This document shows positions 44,999-54,897 of a DNA stretch of 64,000 nt, one piece after another. Position 1 is the stretch's first letter. The number at the start of each line of letters is the position of its first letter. Below the pieces are notes generated by a model. It was not told where the DNA came from, did not search any database, and was given only the letters and a program-made list of their open reading frames with translations. Source of the stretch: Acidobacteriota bacterium (GTDB lineage Bacteria > Acidobacteriota > Terriglobia > Terriglobales > Acidobacteriaceae). The stretch is from positions 558,001 to 622,000 of the forward strand of contig JAFDVQ010000001.1 in assembly GCA_018268915.1 (NCBI GenBank), in the 5' to 3' direction. Position numbers and translations under genes: made by a program.

Positions 44999-46864
44999 TT
45001 GCCCGAAATTCGCAATCCTAACCTAGACTCGCAGGGACCCGGGGGTGCCGGCCCCGGCGGTGACTCACGCAGCCTCATCCTCCTGATGGGGCTGGTGCTT
45101 GTTGCCGTAATGGCGTTCCAGTGGTTCAAGAAGCCAGATGCAAGCCAGCCGACACCGCAGCAAGTGCAGCAGAGTCAGCAGGCGCACCAAGCCGCAGTCA
45201 ACTCAACTGGCTCTGCCGCGTCAGGTACCACTCCCGCAAGCCAACCAGTACCTGCCGCAACTGCGCAGGTCAGCGCCCAGTCTGAATCGACAACCACAAT
45301 CGAGAACGAGAAATTTCGGATTTCGTTCACGAACAAGGGCGCGCAGGTCGAGCACTGGATTCTGAAGAACTTCACCGATTCAACGGGCAAGCCTCTCGAT
45401 ATGGTTCAGGAGCAGGCAGCGGCAAGATTCGGGTTGCCATTCTCCCTCTACACCTATGACAGCGCTCTGACCACTCAGGTGAACACCGCCCTGTATCAAC
45501 CTTCAACGACCGGTCAGGTGCTGGCGCCCAATTCGGTCACCTTCCGTTACGCGGCGGGCGGTCTCGACGTGGAAAAGACCTTCAGCTTCGATACCAGCTA
45601 CGTGGTGAGCGCTCATGTGACGGTGAAGCGCAACGGAGTTCCCGTACGCGCTCTTATTGCGTGGCCGGCAGGCCTTGGCGATATGGAAGAGTTCATCGCC
45701 GCCGCAGGTAAGCGGACGACCTTCTCGACGCACACCGATTCGCAGTTCGCCTGGTCTATCGACGGCAAACAGGATACGCAGGCGGCGAAGAAGGTCAGCG
45801 GCAACGCGACGATCGATCAGCCGTACGAGTACGCCGCGCTGATGGATCTCTACTTCACGGCCGCTCTTCTCCCGGATGTGCCGCAGCGGGCAACGCTCGT
45901 CACCTTCCACAACACCATCGACCTCCCGACCGATCCGAGCGATCTCAACAGCGCCAAGAAGCCGGCTGATGTCATCGGGCTCGCGGTGGGCGATCAGAGC
46001 GGCGACACCAAACTGCGCCTCTACGCCGGACCCAAAGAAACCGACATTCTCAATTCAGTCCGCGCCATGAGCGCGGATGGCAAGCCGACCGGTGAGCAGC
46101 TGAGCACGCTGATCCAGTACGGCTGGTGGGGAATTATCGCCAAGCCGCTGTATGTCGCCTTGCAGTGGCTGCACAATTTGCTGGGTCCCGGCAAATACAA
46201 CTGGGGCTGGGCCATCATCATCGTTACCGTTGTCTTCAACCTGATTCTGCTGCCAACCCGAATCTGGTCGATGAAGTCGTCGCTCAAGATGATGCGCATT
46301 CAGCCGCGGCTCGACGCGTTGAAGAAGAAGTACGCCAACCTTAAAATCAACGATCCCAAGCGCGCCGAAATGCAGAACGAGCAGATGGCGATCATGCGGG
46401 AAGAAGGCGTCAACATGTACGGCGGCTGCCTGCCTCTGCTGCTGCAGATGCCGCTCTTCTTCGCCTACTACCGTGTGCTTCTGAATGCAGTAGAACTGCG
46501 CCATGCGCAATGGTTCTGGCTAAAGGACCTTGCGATGCCCGATCCGCACTACATCCTGCCGATCACCATCATCGGCACGATGTTCCTGGTCCAGTACATC
46601 ACGCCTTCACCAGGTATGGATCCCACGCAGCGCCGCATGATGGCCATCATGATGCCGGCGATCATGGGCTTCACCTTACTGCACTTTGCGTCGGGACTCG
46701 CGCTCTACTGGATCACCGGCAACATTATCAGTTTGATCATGCAGGTCTCGATTAACAAGTCGAAGCTCGGGCAGGAGATGCACGATCTGGCCGTAAAGCG
46801 CGCCGCTAAAAAAAAGGGTAACGTCGCTGCTTCCACTGGGCGCGTAATTCAGGGACGCCGCTAA
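44999..46864 (+). CDS. yidC: Membrane protein insertase YidC
   Basis: A 621-residue insertase of the Oxa1/YidC type. One N-terminal transmembrane helix (about 20-38 from the chosen start) leads to a Gln/Ala-rich linker, a periplasmic beta-sandwich (about 85-350) and five C-terminal helices (from YGWWGIIAKPLYVALQWLHN), including a cytoplasmic hairpin and the MYGGCLPLLLQMP helix. It places inner-membrane proteins with or without SecYEG. I choose TTG at 44999, which gives MPEIRNPN, a start I recall from acidobacterial YidC, with AGGAAAA upstream; a GTG at 44969 is the alternative. The family core is unambiguous. Confidence 0.95.
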   Translation: MPEIRNPNLDSQGPGGAGPGGDSRSLILLMGLVLVAVMAFQWFKKPDASQPTPQQVQQSQQAHQAAVNSTGSAASGTTPASQPVPAATAQVSAQSESTTTIENEKFRISFTNKGAQVEHWILKNFTDSTGKPLDMVQEQAAARFGLPFSLYTYDSALTTQVNTALYQPSTTGQVLAPNSVTFRYAAGGLDVEKTFSFDTSYVVSAHVTVKRNGVPVRALIAWPAGLGDMEEFIAAAGKRTTFSTHTDSQFAWSIDGKQDTQAAKKVSGNATIDQPYEYAALMDLYFTAALLPDVPQRATLVTFHNTIDLPTDPSDLNSAKKPADVIGLAVGDQSGDTKLRLYAGPKETDILNSVRAMSADGKPTGEQLSTLIQYGWWGIIAKPLYVALQWLHNLLGPGKYNWGWAIIIVTVVFNLILLPTRIWSMKSSLKMMRIQPRLDALKKKYANLKINDPKRAEMQNEQMAIMREEGVNMYGGCLPLLLQMPLFFAYYRVLLNAVELRHAQWFWLKDLAMPDPHYILPITIIGTMFLVQYITPSPGMDPTQRRMMAIMMPAIMGFTLLHFASGLALYWITGNIISLIMQVSINKSKLGQEMHDLAVKRAAKKKGNVAASTGRVIQGRR

Positions 46865-46938
46865 CCTCGCTCCAGCAAATGCCGTTCGGTTCCCACCTCG
46901 GTCGTATTTCATCGCCAGGGTGGGAAACAACGCTATTG

Positions 46939-47856
46939 CTATTTTGCCAGCGCCGCTGCGAGCGCCTGATCGATATTCGGCTTCGAGAACTGGAATCCCG
47001 CTTCGATCAGCTTGCGCGGCTGAACTCGAATGCTTGCGAGCAGAGCCTCATCGGCCATCTGCCCGAACAGCAACTCCATTGCGAATGCCGGAACCGAAAG
47101 GAAGGCAGGCCGCCTGAGTTGCTGTCCCAGCGTTTTCGTGAACTCCACATTCGTGACTGCGTGAGGCGAGGTCACATTCATAGGTCCGGATATCTGTGAC
47201 CGCTCCAGCCCGAACATCAGCGCTGCAACCGCATCCTCCAGTCCGACCCAGCTCATCCACTGACGTCCGTTTCCCAGCTGAGCTCCTAGTCCGACCTTGA
47301 AGGGCGGGAGCATCTGTTTAAGCGCACCCTCCGGTCCGAGGACAACGCCGAACCGCGTATGAACCACACGGATCCCGGCCTGAAGTGCGGGATCGGCTGC
47401 CTTCTCCCACTCTCGACAAAGATCTGCCAGGAACCCTGTCCCCAGGGTAGATAACTCATCCAGCATCTCGTCGCCGCGATTGCCATAGACCCCAACTGCT
47501 GAAGCTACGAGAAAAGTCCTGGGAGGGTTACGTAATCCTGCCAGTACGCTAGCGAGCCGGCGCGTGGAGTCAACCCGGCTCGAAACCATCTCCCGCTTGT
47601 AGCTGTCGGTCCAGCGGTGTGCTCCAACGTTGGCCCCAGACAAGTGGATCGCGGCAACCGTTCCTTCCAACGCGCTGCTGTCGGTGATTGCGGGATCGGC
47701 GGTTGGATCCCACCGGAGTTCGTCCGTTTTCGTGGCCTCGCGCCTTACCAGCTGCAGGCTCGACAGGCCCCTCTGAGCCAGCGCCTGCCGGACGGCGGTT
47801 CCGAGCATCCCCGAAGCCCCGCTCAGGATCACAGTGGAAGTGGTTGGCAAATCCAT
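46939..47856 (-). CDS. TIGR01777-family SDR epimerase-like protein
   Basis: A 305-residue Rossmann protein of the extended short-chain dehydrogenase group (E. coli YfcH-like). The nucleotide-binding motif is SGASGMLGTAV; a Tyr-x3-Lys catalytic motif is replaced by the family-specific SAVGVYGNRGDE segment. The C-terminal NVTSPHAVTNVEFTKTLG block and a DUF1731-like tail are characteristic. The reaction is unknown for this group. I start at the ATG giving MDLPTT; the frame is open 20 codons further. It is divergent from the XRE-cupin gene. Confidence 0.9.
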   Translation of the reverse strand: MDLPTTSTVILSGASGMLGTAVRQALAQRGLSSLQLVRREATKTDELRWDPTADPAITDSSALEGTVAAIHLSGANVGAHRWTDSYKREMVSSRVDSTRRLASVLAGLRNPPRTFLVASAVGVYGNRGDEMLDELSTLGTGFLADLCREWEKAADPALQAGIRVVHTRFGVVLGPEGALKQMLPPFKVGLGAQLGNGRQWMSWVGLEDAVAALMFGLERSQISGPMNVTSPHAVTNVEFTKTLGQQLRRPAFLSVPAFAMELLFGQMADEALLASIRVQPRKLIEAGFQFSKPNIDQALAAALAK

Positions 47857-47984
47857 AGTTACAGAACCTTCGTTCCTTGGATGGTGGCGGAATTTGACCG
47901 GATTGATCAAGACCACTCGAGTTTAGTAGGATGGGAATAGGTTTTGATTGGGGCAAAACAGCTCCGGTCGGTCTTGGAGGGCGG

Positions 47985-48734
47985 ATGACTGAGGCGGCAG
48001 CTCGCAACGAGGAAACGCAAAAGTCGCAGGTTGACACTGAGACGACGGAAAAATTCATCGCTGAAAAGCACATCGGCGAACGCATCAAGCGCTTGCGGCT
48101 GAAGAAGTCGATGGGACTGGTCGAACTCGGCAAGCATACTGGTCTATCCGCGAGCTTCCTATCGCAACTCGAAACCGGGCGCGTGGTACCGACGCTCCGC
48201 AACCTGGCACGAATCGCGATGGTGTTTTCGAAGGACCTCTCCTACTTCTTCGAAACGGAACCGCAATCGATGTTTCGCGTGCATCGCCGCAAAGACCGCG
48301 TGCGCCTGCCGCAAACAGGCGTCGAGGAGCCAACGTACTATTTCGAGAGCCTCGGCTACATGGTTCCGGATCGTCACATGGATCCTTACTTCGCGCAGTT
48401 CATTCCGCTTGAGAAGTTGAAGGAACCGCGGGCCCACATGCATCCCGGATACGAGTTCCTCTACGTTCTGGCTGGGGAACTGGAACTGCATCACGGAGAA
48501 CACAATGCCACGCTCGGTCCGGGCGACGCCGTATATTTCGATTCCAGCACCCCGCACTCCTATATCTGCGCCGGAAAGAAGCCCGCGGACGCGTTGATCG
48601 TGACCATGCACCAGGCCCCGGCGGCTCAGCCGGTAACGCTGCTACGGTCGGGCACAGGCGCGGGCGCGGCAGTCCTGCAGCGAACGGTGCCAGGGCGCAC
48701 CGTTCTCGGACCGGCGGGTCGCGAAGCGAGTTAG
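47985..48734 (+). CDS. XRE-family regulator with C-terminal cupin
   Basis: A 249-residue two-domain regulator. An XRE helix-turn-helix (about 31-86; GERIKRLRLKKSMGLVELGKHTG, then SQLETGRVVPTLRNLARIA) is followed by a cupin sensor (about 155-215; HMHPGYEFLYVLAGELELHHGE, then GDAVYFDSSTPHSY). Cupin-XRE proteins respond to small ligands and often control catabolic or polyamine genes; no target is identified here. I start at the ATG with GGAGG upstream, not at the earlier in-frame ATG. The gene ends at an intrinsic terminator. Confidence 0.85.
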   Translation: MTEAAARNEETQKSQVDTETTEKFIAEKHIGERIKRLRLKKSMGLVELGKHTGLSASFLSQLETGRVVPTLRNLARIAMVFSKDLSYFFETEPQSMFRVHRRKDRVRLPQTGVEEPTYYFESLGYMVPDRHMDPYFAQFIPLEKLKEPRAHMHPGYEFLYVLAGELELHHGEHNATLGPGDAVYFDSSTPHSYICAGKKPADALIVTMHQAPAAQPVTLLRSGTGAGAAVLQRTVPGRTVLGPAGREAS

Positions 48735-48751
48735 TACGAGGATTTGCACCG

Positions 48752-48781
48752 GGCACTCTCTTAGTCGAGAGTGCCTTTTCT
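48752..48781 (+). terminator. Intrinsic terminator after XRE-cupin gene
   Basis: Stem GGCACTCTC/GAGAGTGCC with loop TTAGTC, followed by TTTTC, 17 bp after the stop. Confidence 0.9.
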
Positions 48782-48983
48782 ATCTGCAATTCAAGAATCT
48801 GGACACAGGATCCGGCCTGGGGTCAGGTCATTGTTGTACAAAGTCAGCAACTTGGCTGACATGTCACGCGATTCGCAGTCGGCCGGCACTGAATCAGCAA
48901 TAGGGCAAATCGCCTTCCTTCCGTGCTCCAGAACACAGAAGACAAACGCCTCGCTCGGTTCTCATTTCTGAAGGAGAGCCTTC

Positions 48984-51900
48984 ATGTCTGCACGATTGTT
49001 TTCAGGATTCAAGTGGCTCGCAGTGTGCCTTTTCTGTCTTGCTTTGTTCTCAGGTTTGGCGGGAGCGCAAAGCACAACGCAAGGCGCAATAGCGGGTACT
49101 GTAGTGGATGCAAGCGGCGCGGTTGTTCCCGGAGCAGCCGTGACTTTGCACAACGACGCGACCAGCGCCGAATTCAAACTCGTTGCCGATGAAAGCGGCT
49201 ATTTCAAAGCTCCACTGGTTCCACCTGGGACATACACAGTCACCATAGCCGCAACGGGCTTCGGCACATACGAAGCAAAACTCGTTCCCGTCACTGTCGG
49301 CTCAATGACGCAACTGCATCCGGAACTCAAGGCGGGTGCAACGCAGGAATCCGTGGAAGTCACCGGCGTTGCTCCTGTCATTCAGTTCGAATCGCCCGAG
49401 GTTTCCTCGACGCTCACTACTCAGGAAATCGTTAACCTTCCCCTGAACGGCGGTCGTTGGTCAAATCTGGCTCTGCTCACACCCGGCGCGGCTTCTGATT
49501 CCAACGGCTTCGGACTTATCTCGTTTCGCGGCATCAGCCCAATCTTGAACAACATCGAGATCGATGGGGCCGACAACAACCAGGCCTTCTTCTCAGAAGA
49601 GCGCGGACGCACCCGCGCAGGATATTCGACTTCGCAGATCGCCATTGCCGAGTTCCAGGTGAACACGGGCGTCTATTCAGCCGAGTATGGCCGTTCCGCT
49701 GGCGGCGTGCTGAATGCGGTCACCAAGAGTGGATCGAACCAGTTGCATGGGCAAGCCTACTTCTACGATCGCGACAACGTCTGGGGTGCGCTGAATCCGT
49801 TCACTACGATTACGCGCGTAGTTCTTCCCGCGGGTGGCGGCAAGCCTGACTTTCCAAACAGCCCGTATCGGCCCATCGACTGGCGCAAACGCTGGGGATT
49901 TGGAGCAGGCGGCAAACTCATCGAGAACAAGCTGTTTTGGTTCTATGCCTACGACCAGTTCAAGCGGAACTTCCCGGGGCTCGCGAAGCCATCCAGCCCG
50001 TCGGCGTTCTTCAACTACTGGGCTGACCTGACACTTCCCAACGATGCGGTGTGCAGCACAACCACGAACACCAAGACCAACGTCGTAAGCGCCAAGTACT
50101 CCGGGTCGGGCTCGGCGGGGAATCTGGAAGCCTGTACCTTGGCTATGCGCCTTTACGGAGCCGGCGATGCATCGCACTACGCGCAAGCAGCCGCGAAATT
50201 CGACCAGCTTCTCTTCGGAAAAGCCGTTTCGTCAGTCACCGGACTCAACACTCCCGGCCTTCTCGACGATCTCGGACCCACCCCTCGCACCGGCGATGAA
50301 GTTCTGAATACTCCCAAGATCGATTGGCAGGTTTCGCCGACTCAGCATGTAAGCGCGCTCTTCCACCGCTTGCGCTGGGACTCTCCCGGCGGCGTACAAA
50401 CACAGGCCTCGAACAACTACGCAATCGACACCTTCGGCACCGACTACGTAAAGCTCGACTATGGCCTGGTGAAACTCGACAGCATGTTCAGCAACAGCCT
50501 CTCCAATGAGCTGCGCTTCCAATATGGCCGCGAGCTCAACTGGGAAGGCCAGCAGCCCTACAGCGATTTCACGAAGACCTACCTGACCAATTCCACGGGC
50601 ACCCCGATCCAGCTGAGTCTCTACGGCGGATCGAGCAATAACGGATTCACCGCAGGCTCGCCCTACTACTCGTTCCGCACTGCATATCCCGAAGAGAAGA
50701 AGACGCAACTCGGCGATACCGCGATCTGGACGCACAAGGGCCACACCATCAAGTTCGGCCTCGACGTGCTCCGCAATGGAGATACGATCAACAACCTCTA
50801 TCAGAGCAACGGCGTATACACCTACCAGTACTTCTCGAACTTCTTCTCCGACATCCTGAACCCGACCGGCGCCTGCGACAGCGGCTATACCGAGACGGGA
50901 CTCTCGACTAACGGAACCAAGTACCCCTGCTACTACGGATTCACGCAGGGCTTCGGTACTTCGAAGTTCTCTCTGACGACGGTGGACTACGGATTCTTTG
51001 TGCAGGATGATTGGAAGCTGACCCCGCGGCTCACGCTGAATGCGGGCGTGCGCTACGACAACGAACAGGTTCCGGCCCCGTTCAAATCCCTTGTAGATTC
51101 TTCACTGCTGAACGTTGCTGTTAGCGGCACAGGTCCATTCCCAGACGCCGATGCGCACATCACAAATCAGCCCGTGGACAACAACAACATCGGACCGCGC
51201 GTTGGCCTTTCATGGGATCCGCGCGGAACAGGCAAGACCGTCATCCACGCGGGCTACGGCCTCTACTTCGGACGCATGCCAAACGGCATCATTCTCAACA
51301 CCTTCGAAGCAGCTGGAAGCCCGAAGGGTCAGTACACAATTCCGTCTGTATACGGATCGGCGCCGAGCAGTACTGTTCCGGTCTTCCCGCAGATCATCGG
51401 GGCAGGCAAATTTGCAACTCCCAGCCTGGACTTCTTTGCGAAGAATTTCCAGAATCCCGAGGTAAGCGAGTTCGACCTGTCGATTCAGCAGGAGTTCCTC
51501 AAGAAGACATTTGTCTCGGTCAGCTACATGGGCTCGATGGGACGCCGGTTGCCAAACTTCGTCAACATTAACCTCGATCCTGGCGCGACCTATCAGACCA
51601 CGCTTACGGTGATCGAGAATCCCAAATACCCGGGCACTGGGTGCGGACCGCTGGATTGCGGAACAAGCATTACGTCAACCGTCTACTCCAAGGCGTACAA
51701 GAACACCCATTACGGCTACGTCACCGAAGTGATGAGCAACGTGAACTCCAGCTACAACGGCATGATCGCCGAGGTGCAGAATCGCAGCTTCAAATACGCG
51801 CAGTTCGACGCGAACTACACCTGGTCGCACGCACTCGACTACAACCAGAACCAGAGCACCTCGCCCACTACGAATAATTGGTACGATCCGGTAGCAAACC

Positions 51901-52490
51901 CGCGAGCCAACTACGGCAACTCCAGCTTCAACGTGCCGAACCGCCTCGTTATTTGGGGTATGCTGCAGTACCCTGGCAGTGCCCACAACTGGGCGCGTTT
52001 CCTGTCGGACGGATGGCATCTAAATCCCGTCTTCCAGTGGCAGAACGGTTTGCCCTACTCGGCTGGCGTCAGCGGTACTCAGCCTTCCGCCGGCACCGCC
52101 GCCAACCAAAAAGCTGCGGGCTCAGGCATGAACGGGTCAGGCAGTTCGGGCTACCTGCTCCAACTTGGTCGCAATACCTTCAAGTACCCAAACACCACCG
52201 TCCTCGATTGCCGATTGCAGAAGGACCTCCGCCTCAGCGAGAAATACAACATCGAGCTGCTCGGCGAGATGTTCAATGTGCTCAACCATCAGAACGTAAC
52301 CGGGGTCAGCGCAACAGCCTATTCGATCAATGGAACAGCCAGCGGCAACACTCCTGCAAATTCACTTGTCTACCAGCCGCCTCAACTTGCCGGCGTGAAC
52401 GCCTTCGGTTTCGGAACGGTAAGCAATGCCGATTCGAACTTCGTCTACAGCCAGCGACAGATTCAGCTCGGCGTCAAGCTGGACTTCTAG
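48984..52490 (+). CDS. Oar-like TonB-dependent receptor with CarboxypepD_reg domain
   Basis: A 1168-residue outer-membrane protein. A signal peptide (about 1-29, ending SGLAGAQ) is followed by an Ig-like carboxypeptidase-regulatory domain (about 33-115; GTVVDASGAVVPGAAVTL), then a TonB plug (about 120-260) and a 22-strand barrel ending in VKLDF. Such Oar-like receptors are numerous in acidobacteria and probably bind polysaccharides or peptides. The ATG has AAGGAG 8-9 bp upstream. The barrel is rich in Asn, Tyr and Gly, as in the family. A strong terminator follows. Confidence 0.93.
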   Translation: MSARLFSGFKWLAVCLFCLALFSGLAGAQSTTQGAIAGTVVDASGAVVPGAAVTLHNDATSAEFKLVADESGYFKAPLVPPGTYTVTIAATGFGTYEAKLVPVTVGSMTQLHPELKAGATQESVEVTGVAPVIQFESPEVSSTLTTQEIVNLPLNGGRWSNLALLTPGAASDSNGFGLISFRGISPILNNIEIDGADNNQAFFSEERGRTRAGYSTSQIAIAEFQVNTGVYSAEYGRSAGGVLNAVTKSGSNQLHGQAYFYDRDNVWGALNPFTTITRVVLPAGGGKPDFPNSPYRPIDWRKRWGFGAGGKLIENKLFWFYAYDQFKRNFPGLAKPSSPSAFFNYWADLTLPNDAVCSTTTNTKTNVVSAKYSGSGSAGNLEACTLAMRLYGAGDASHYAQAAAKFDQLLFGKAVSSVTGLNTPGLLDDLGPTPRTGDEVLNTPKIDWQVSPTQHVSALFHRLRWDSPGGVQTQASNNYAIDTFGTDYVKLDYGLVKLDSMFSNSLSNELRFQYGRELNWEGQQPYSDFTKTYLTNSTGTPIQLSLYGGSSNNGFTAGSPYYSFRTAYPEEKKTQLGDTAIWTHKGHTIKFGLDVLRNGDTINNLYQSNGVYTYQYFSNFFSDILNPTGACDSGYTETGLSTNGTKYPCYYGFTQGFGTSKFSLTTVDYGFFVQDDWKLTPRLTLNAGVRYDNEQVPAPFKSLVDSSLLNVAVSGTGPFPDADAHITNQPVDNNNIGPRVGLSWDPRGTGKTVIHAGYGLYFGRMPNGIILNTFEAAGSPKGQYTIPSVYGSAPSSTVPVFPQIIGAGKFATPSLDFFAKNFQNPEVSEFDLSIQQEFLKKTFVSVSYMGSMGRRLPNFVNINLDPGATYQTTLTVIENPKYPGTGCGPLDCGTSITSTVYSKAYKNTHYGYVTEVMSNVNSSYNGMIAEVQNRSFKYAQFDANYTWSHALDYNQNQSTSPTTNNWYDPVANPRANYGNSSFNVPNRLVIWGMLQYPGSAHNWARFLSDGWHLNPVFQWQNGLPYSAGVSGTQPSAGTAANQKAAGSGMNGSGSSGYLLQLGRNTFKYPNTTVLDCRLQKDLRLSEKYNIELLGEMFNVLNHQNVTGVSATAYSINGTASGNTPANSLVYQPPQLAGVNAFGFGTVSNADSNFVYSQRQIQLGVKLDF

Positions 52491-52516
52491 TCAACCAGCA
52501 GATCCAGCCAGACGCA

Positions 52517-52550
52517 GAAACGCGGCAGCCTCGGCTGCCGCGTTTCTTAT
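52517..52550. terminator. Bidirectional intrinsic terminator
   Basis: A 14-bp stem (GAAACGCGGCAGCC with its complement) and a 2-nt loop, followed by TTAT on the plus strand and with A-rich DNA on the other side. It separates the receptor gene from the convergent gene at 52561. Confidence 0.85.
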
Positions 52551-52560
52551 TTCGCGCGCC

Positions 52561-53277
52561 CTATTGTGGCTTTTTCGTCGGCGCAGGAGATCCCGCAGGA
52601 GGCTTCGCAGTGGTAGCCGGAGTTGTCGCCGCTCCTGCGGGCTTCGCTACCCGCTTCTTCTTCGCCGGAGTCGGCGCAGGGCACTTCGGCGCAGGAGGTG
52701 GAGTCGCGGCCGCTCGCAGCGACGCATCCTGTTTCTGCACCGTGGTGCGCAGGTCGACGACTTGCTTCTCCTGCATGTCTGCAGTCAGTTGAATCTGATT
52801 GTCGAGAACAACGCGCGCTTTTTCCAGATCGTTAAGTGCCGTTTGTAGCTGCCCGACAGAGTCACCGGTTCCGACCACCCGCGATGCCTCGACCACATGC
52901 ACCATCACGTCATAGAGTGCATCTACGTTGCGCGAAAGTGGCAGCACCTTCGTAAGCGTCCCCGGGGCGGAGTCTGCATCCTTCAGCAATCCAGGCAAGG
53001 TTCCCTGCAGGTCGCGCTGGATGGCGTCGATATTGGTGCCGGCCTCATCGCGCACATTGCCGCGCTTCCACTTGTCGAGTTTTACATTGCCGACTGTGAT
53101 TCTGACTTCATCGAGCGAGCGCTGCAGTATGTCAGAAGGCGCAGATGGAGTGAAGTAATTCGCACCTGAGGCTGTGCTGTTGCCGGTGTTTGCGCTGGCG
53201 ACAGTGCTCTGTGCCGTGGACCACGTCGCCTGCAAAGCAAGGAGCGTGGCGACAACCAGGGGTCTGGAAATGCTCAT
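52561..53277 (-). CDS. Secreted protein with Pro/Ala/Lys tail, unknown function
   Basis: A 238-residue protein. A signal peptide (about 1-22, ending WSTAQ) is followed by a helical domain (about 45-170, heptad-like Leu/Ala/Asp, including VVDLRTTVQKQDASLRAA) and a low-complexity Pro/Ala/Lys/Thr tail (about 175-238). The repeated helices could bind a partner protein, but no family is recognised. I start at the ATG giving MSISRPL. It is divergent from the gene at 53380, with about 100 bp between the starts. Confidence 0.65.
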   Translation of the reverse strand: MSISRPLVVATLLALQATWSTAQSTVASANTGNSTASGANYFTPSAPSDILQRSLDEVRITVGNVKLDKWKRGNVRDEAGTNIDAIQRDLQGTLPGLLKDADSAPGTLTKVLPLSRNVDALYDVMVHVVEASRVVGTGDSVGQLQTALNDLEKARVVLDNQIQLTADMQEKQVVDLRTTVQKQDASLRAAATPPPAPKCPAPTPAKKKRVAKPAGAATTPATTAKPPAGSPAPTKKPQ

Positions 53278-53379
53278 GGGGGACTTCGCCTTCCTGACAT
53301 GCGGCGCGGGCCCGGTGAATTTGGCGCCGTTTCCGTACCGAACAAGTATCGCCAATGGCACGCGTAAACAACAAGTTCA

Positions 53380-53391
53380 TTGACGCGTCAA
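53380..53391. promoter_or_regulatory. 12-bp palindrome in divergent promoter region
   Basis: TTGACGCGTCAA, a perfect palindrome between the divergent starts of the two secreted unknowns. If the plus-strand gene begins at 53473, the palindrome is entirely non-coding and could be an operator. Confidence 0.35.
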
Positions 53392-54300
53392 ATCGAATTC
53401 GGCAAACGGTGGCAGCCGTTCAATGGCGCCTCCAGGCAACGGACGCGCACATTCACATCATCTACAAGCAAAGTGCGTACGCCACGGTCGTTTCGTGCCG
53501 GAAAACTGTTTCGATGCCGGACCGCGCTAGCTGCGTTGGTTTGCGTTTTGCCGATTGTGTCTTTGTTCGCCCTCGGGGAACCCATACGCGCGCGCCATCC
53601 TGAGGGCACGTTGCACGGCTTCCTTTCCCTGACAACCGAGCAGGGGCAGGTTGTAGCAATCGGCGATCAGATAGAGACTGTCCGAGGCGACCGCGTTACC
53701 TCCCGCCTGACTTTCCGTTTTAAAGACGGCTCTCTCGACGACGAAACCACCGTCTTCACCCAGCGCGGCGTCTTCCGGCTCATCTCTGACCACCACATCC
53801 AGCGCGGGCCGTATTTCCCGACCCAAATCGACATGAACATCGATGTGCCGAAGGGAACTGTCATAACAAAATGGAAGGACAAGGACGGCAAGGAGCAGGA
53901 ATCAACCGAGCACATGAAGCTTCCGCCGGATCTCTACAACGGCCTGGTCACGCCGGTTGTGAAGAATTTGAGCCGGGACGCAAGCGAAACCAAGGTTTCG
54001 ATGATCGTATCGACCCCAAAACCACGGGTCGTCACTTTGCTGATGCGGCCCATGGGAACGTCGCCCTTCTCGCTTGCCGGTGTCGGGCGCAAAAGCCTGC
54101 AGTACGAAGTCAAGATTGAGCTGGGCGGTATCGTCGGCCTCATCGCCCCTGTGGTGGGAAAAGCGCCTCCCAACATTTACATGTGGATCGAAGATGGCGA
54201 GGTTCCTAGTTTCCTTCGTGAAACCGGCCCACTCTTCGAAGGCGGCGCGAACTTGATCATTAACCTGATCGGCCCCACGTGGCCGGAGGGCAATCGCTAG
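53380..54300 (+). CDS. Secreted or membrane-anchored protein, unknown function
   Basis: A 306-residue frame from a TTG that overlaps a palindrome; a GTG at 53473 may be the true start. A basic N terminus and a hydrophobic helix (about 48-64, RTALAALVCVLPIVSLFAL) suggest a signal anchor or signal peptide. The rest is beta-rich (GTLHGFLSLTTEQGQVVAIGDQ, RLTFRFKDGSLDDETTVF, NIDVPKGTVITK) and would be periplasmic. I do not recognise the family; the fold may resemble a DUF3108-like lipocalin barrel, but that is a guess. Confidence 0.6.
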   Translation: MTRQIEFGKRWQPFNGASRQRTRTFTSSTSKVRTPRSFRAGKLFRCRTALAALVCVLPIVSLFALGEPIRARHPEGTLHGFLSLTTEQGQVVAIGDQIETVRGDRVTSRLTFRFKDGSLDDETTVFTQRGVFRLISDHHIQRGPYFPTQIDMNIDVPKGTVITKWKDKDGKEQESTEHMKLPPDLYNGLVTPVVKNLSRDASETKVSMIVSTPKPRVVTLLMRPMGTSPFSLAGVGRKSLQYEVKIELGGIVGLIAPVVGKAPPNIYMWIEDGEVPSFLRETGPLFEGGANLIINLIGPTWPEGNR

Positions 54301-54316
54301 CTGCGGCCTCGGCCCA

Positions 54317-54871
54317 TCAACTCTGAATTCTAGCGAAGTATTGCGCGATCTCCTGCCAGTCGTTCACGCGGACAAACCCTGTAGCGCCGTGATTGTGCGG
54401 CGCTGAATAGAGCAGACCTTGTCCGCGAAATCGCGTCAGATTCTTCGGCATGTCGTCGATCAGATAGTCAGCGAGCAGAATGCTCTTGTCGCCGCAGAAT
54501 ACGTAGTGCGTTGGCGGAATAAATGAGAAGTGACGCTGCAGCCAGCGGTACTTCGGGCCCAGCGAATTGGGCACCGCCATCGCCTGTGTCGCGATGAAAA
54601 TCTCGAACCGCGATGACAGCTGTTTCAGCACTTCCTGCGCTCCTGGCATCAGCGGAAGATCTTCGAAGAAGTCCTCGGCATCGAGGAACGCCCTCAGTTC
54701 TGTCTGACGATCCTGCGGCGTGACCTCCCAAAGCCCTTTGCCGGAAAGGTCTTCAAGCGTCACTTCTTCTTCGAATGCCTGGTTGTAGCGGCGCAGGTGT
54801 TCGGCCAGCGTGTCGGCCATTACCTCATCCATGTCCACGCAGATTCGGGTCAGCTTGCTTTCAGTTCCCAT
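54317..54871 (-). CDS. 5'(3')-deoxyribonucleotidase (NT5C-like)
   Basis: A 184-residue HAD-superfamily phosphatase. The nucleophile motif DMDEV (Asp13, Asp15), the second motif in IFIATQAM, Lys in GPKYRWL and the acidic DYLIDDMPKNL motif are all visible. NT5C enzymes dephosphorylate deoxynucleoside monophosphates. It has the length of the bacterial group. It lies 26 bp after the zinc-ribbon gene on the same strand, so co-transcription is likely. Confidence 0.88.
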   Translation of the reverse strand: MGTESKLTRICVDMDEVMADTLAEHLRRYNQAFEEEVTLEDLSGKGLWEVTPQDRQTELRAFLDAEDFFEDLPLMPGAQEVLKQLSSRFEIFIATQAMAVPNSLGPKYRWLQRHFSFIPPTHYVFCGDKSILLADYLIDDMPKNLTRFRGQGLLYSAPHNHGATGFVRVNDWQEIAQYFARIQS

Positions 54872-54897
54872 GAGATTTCAACCAGAGTGACAACGAG

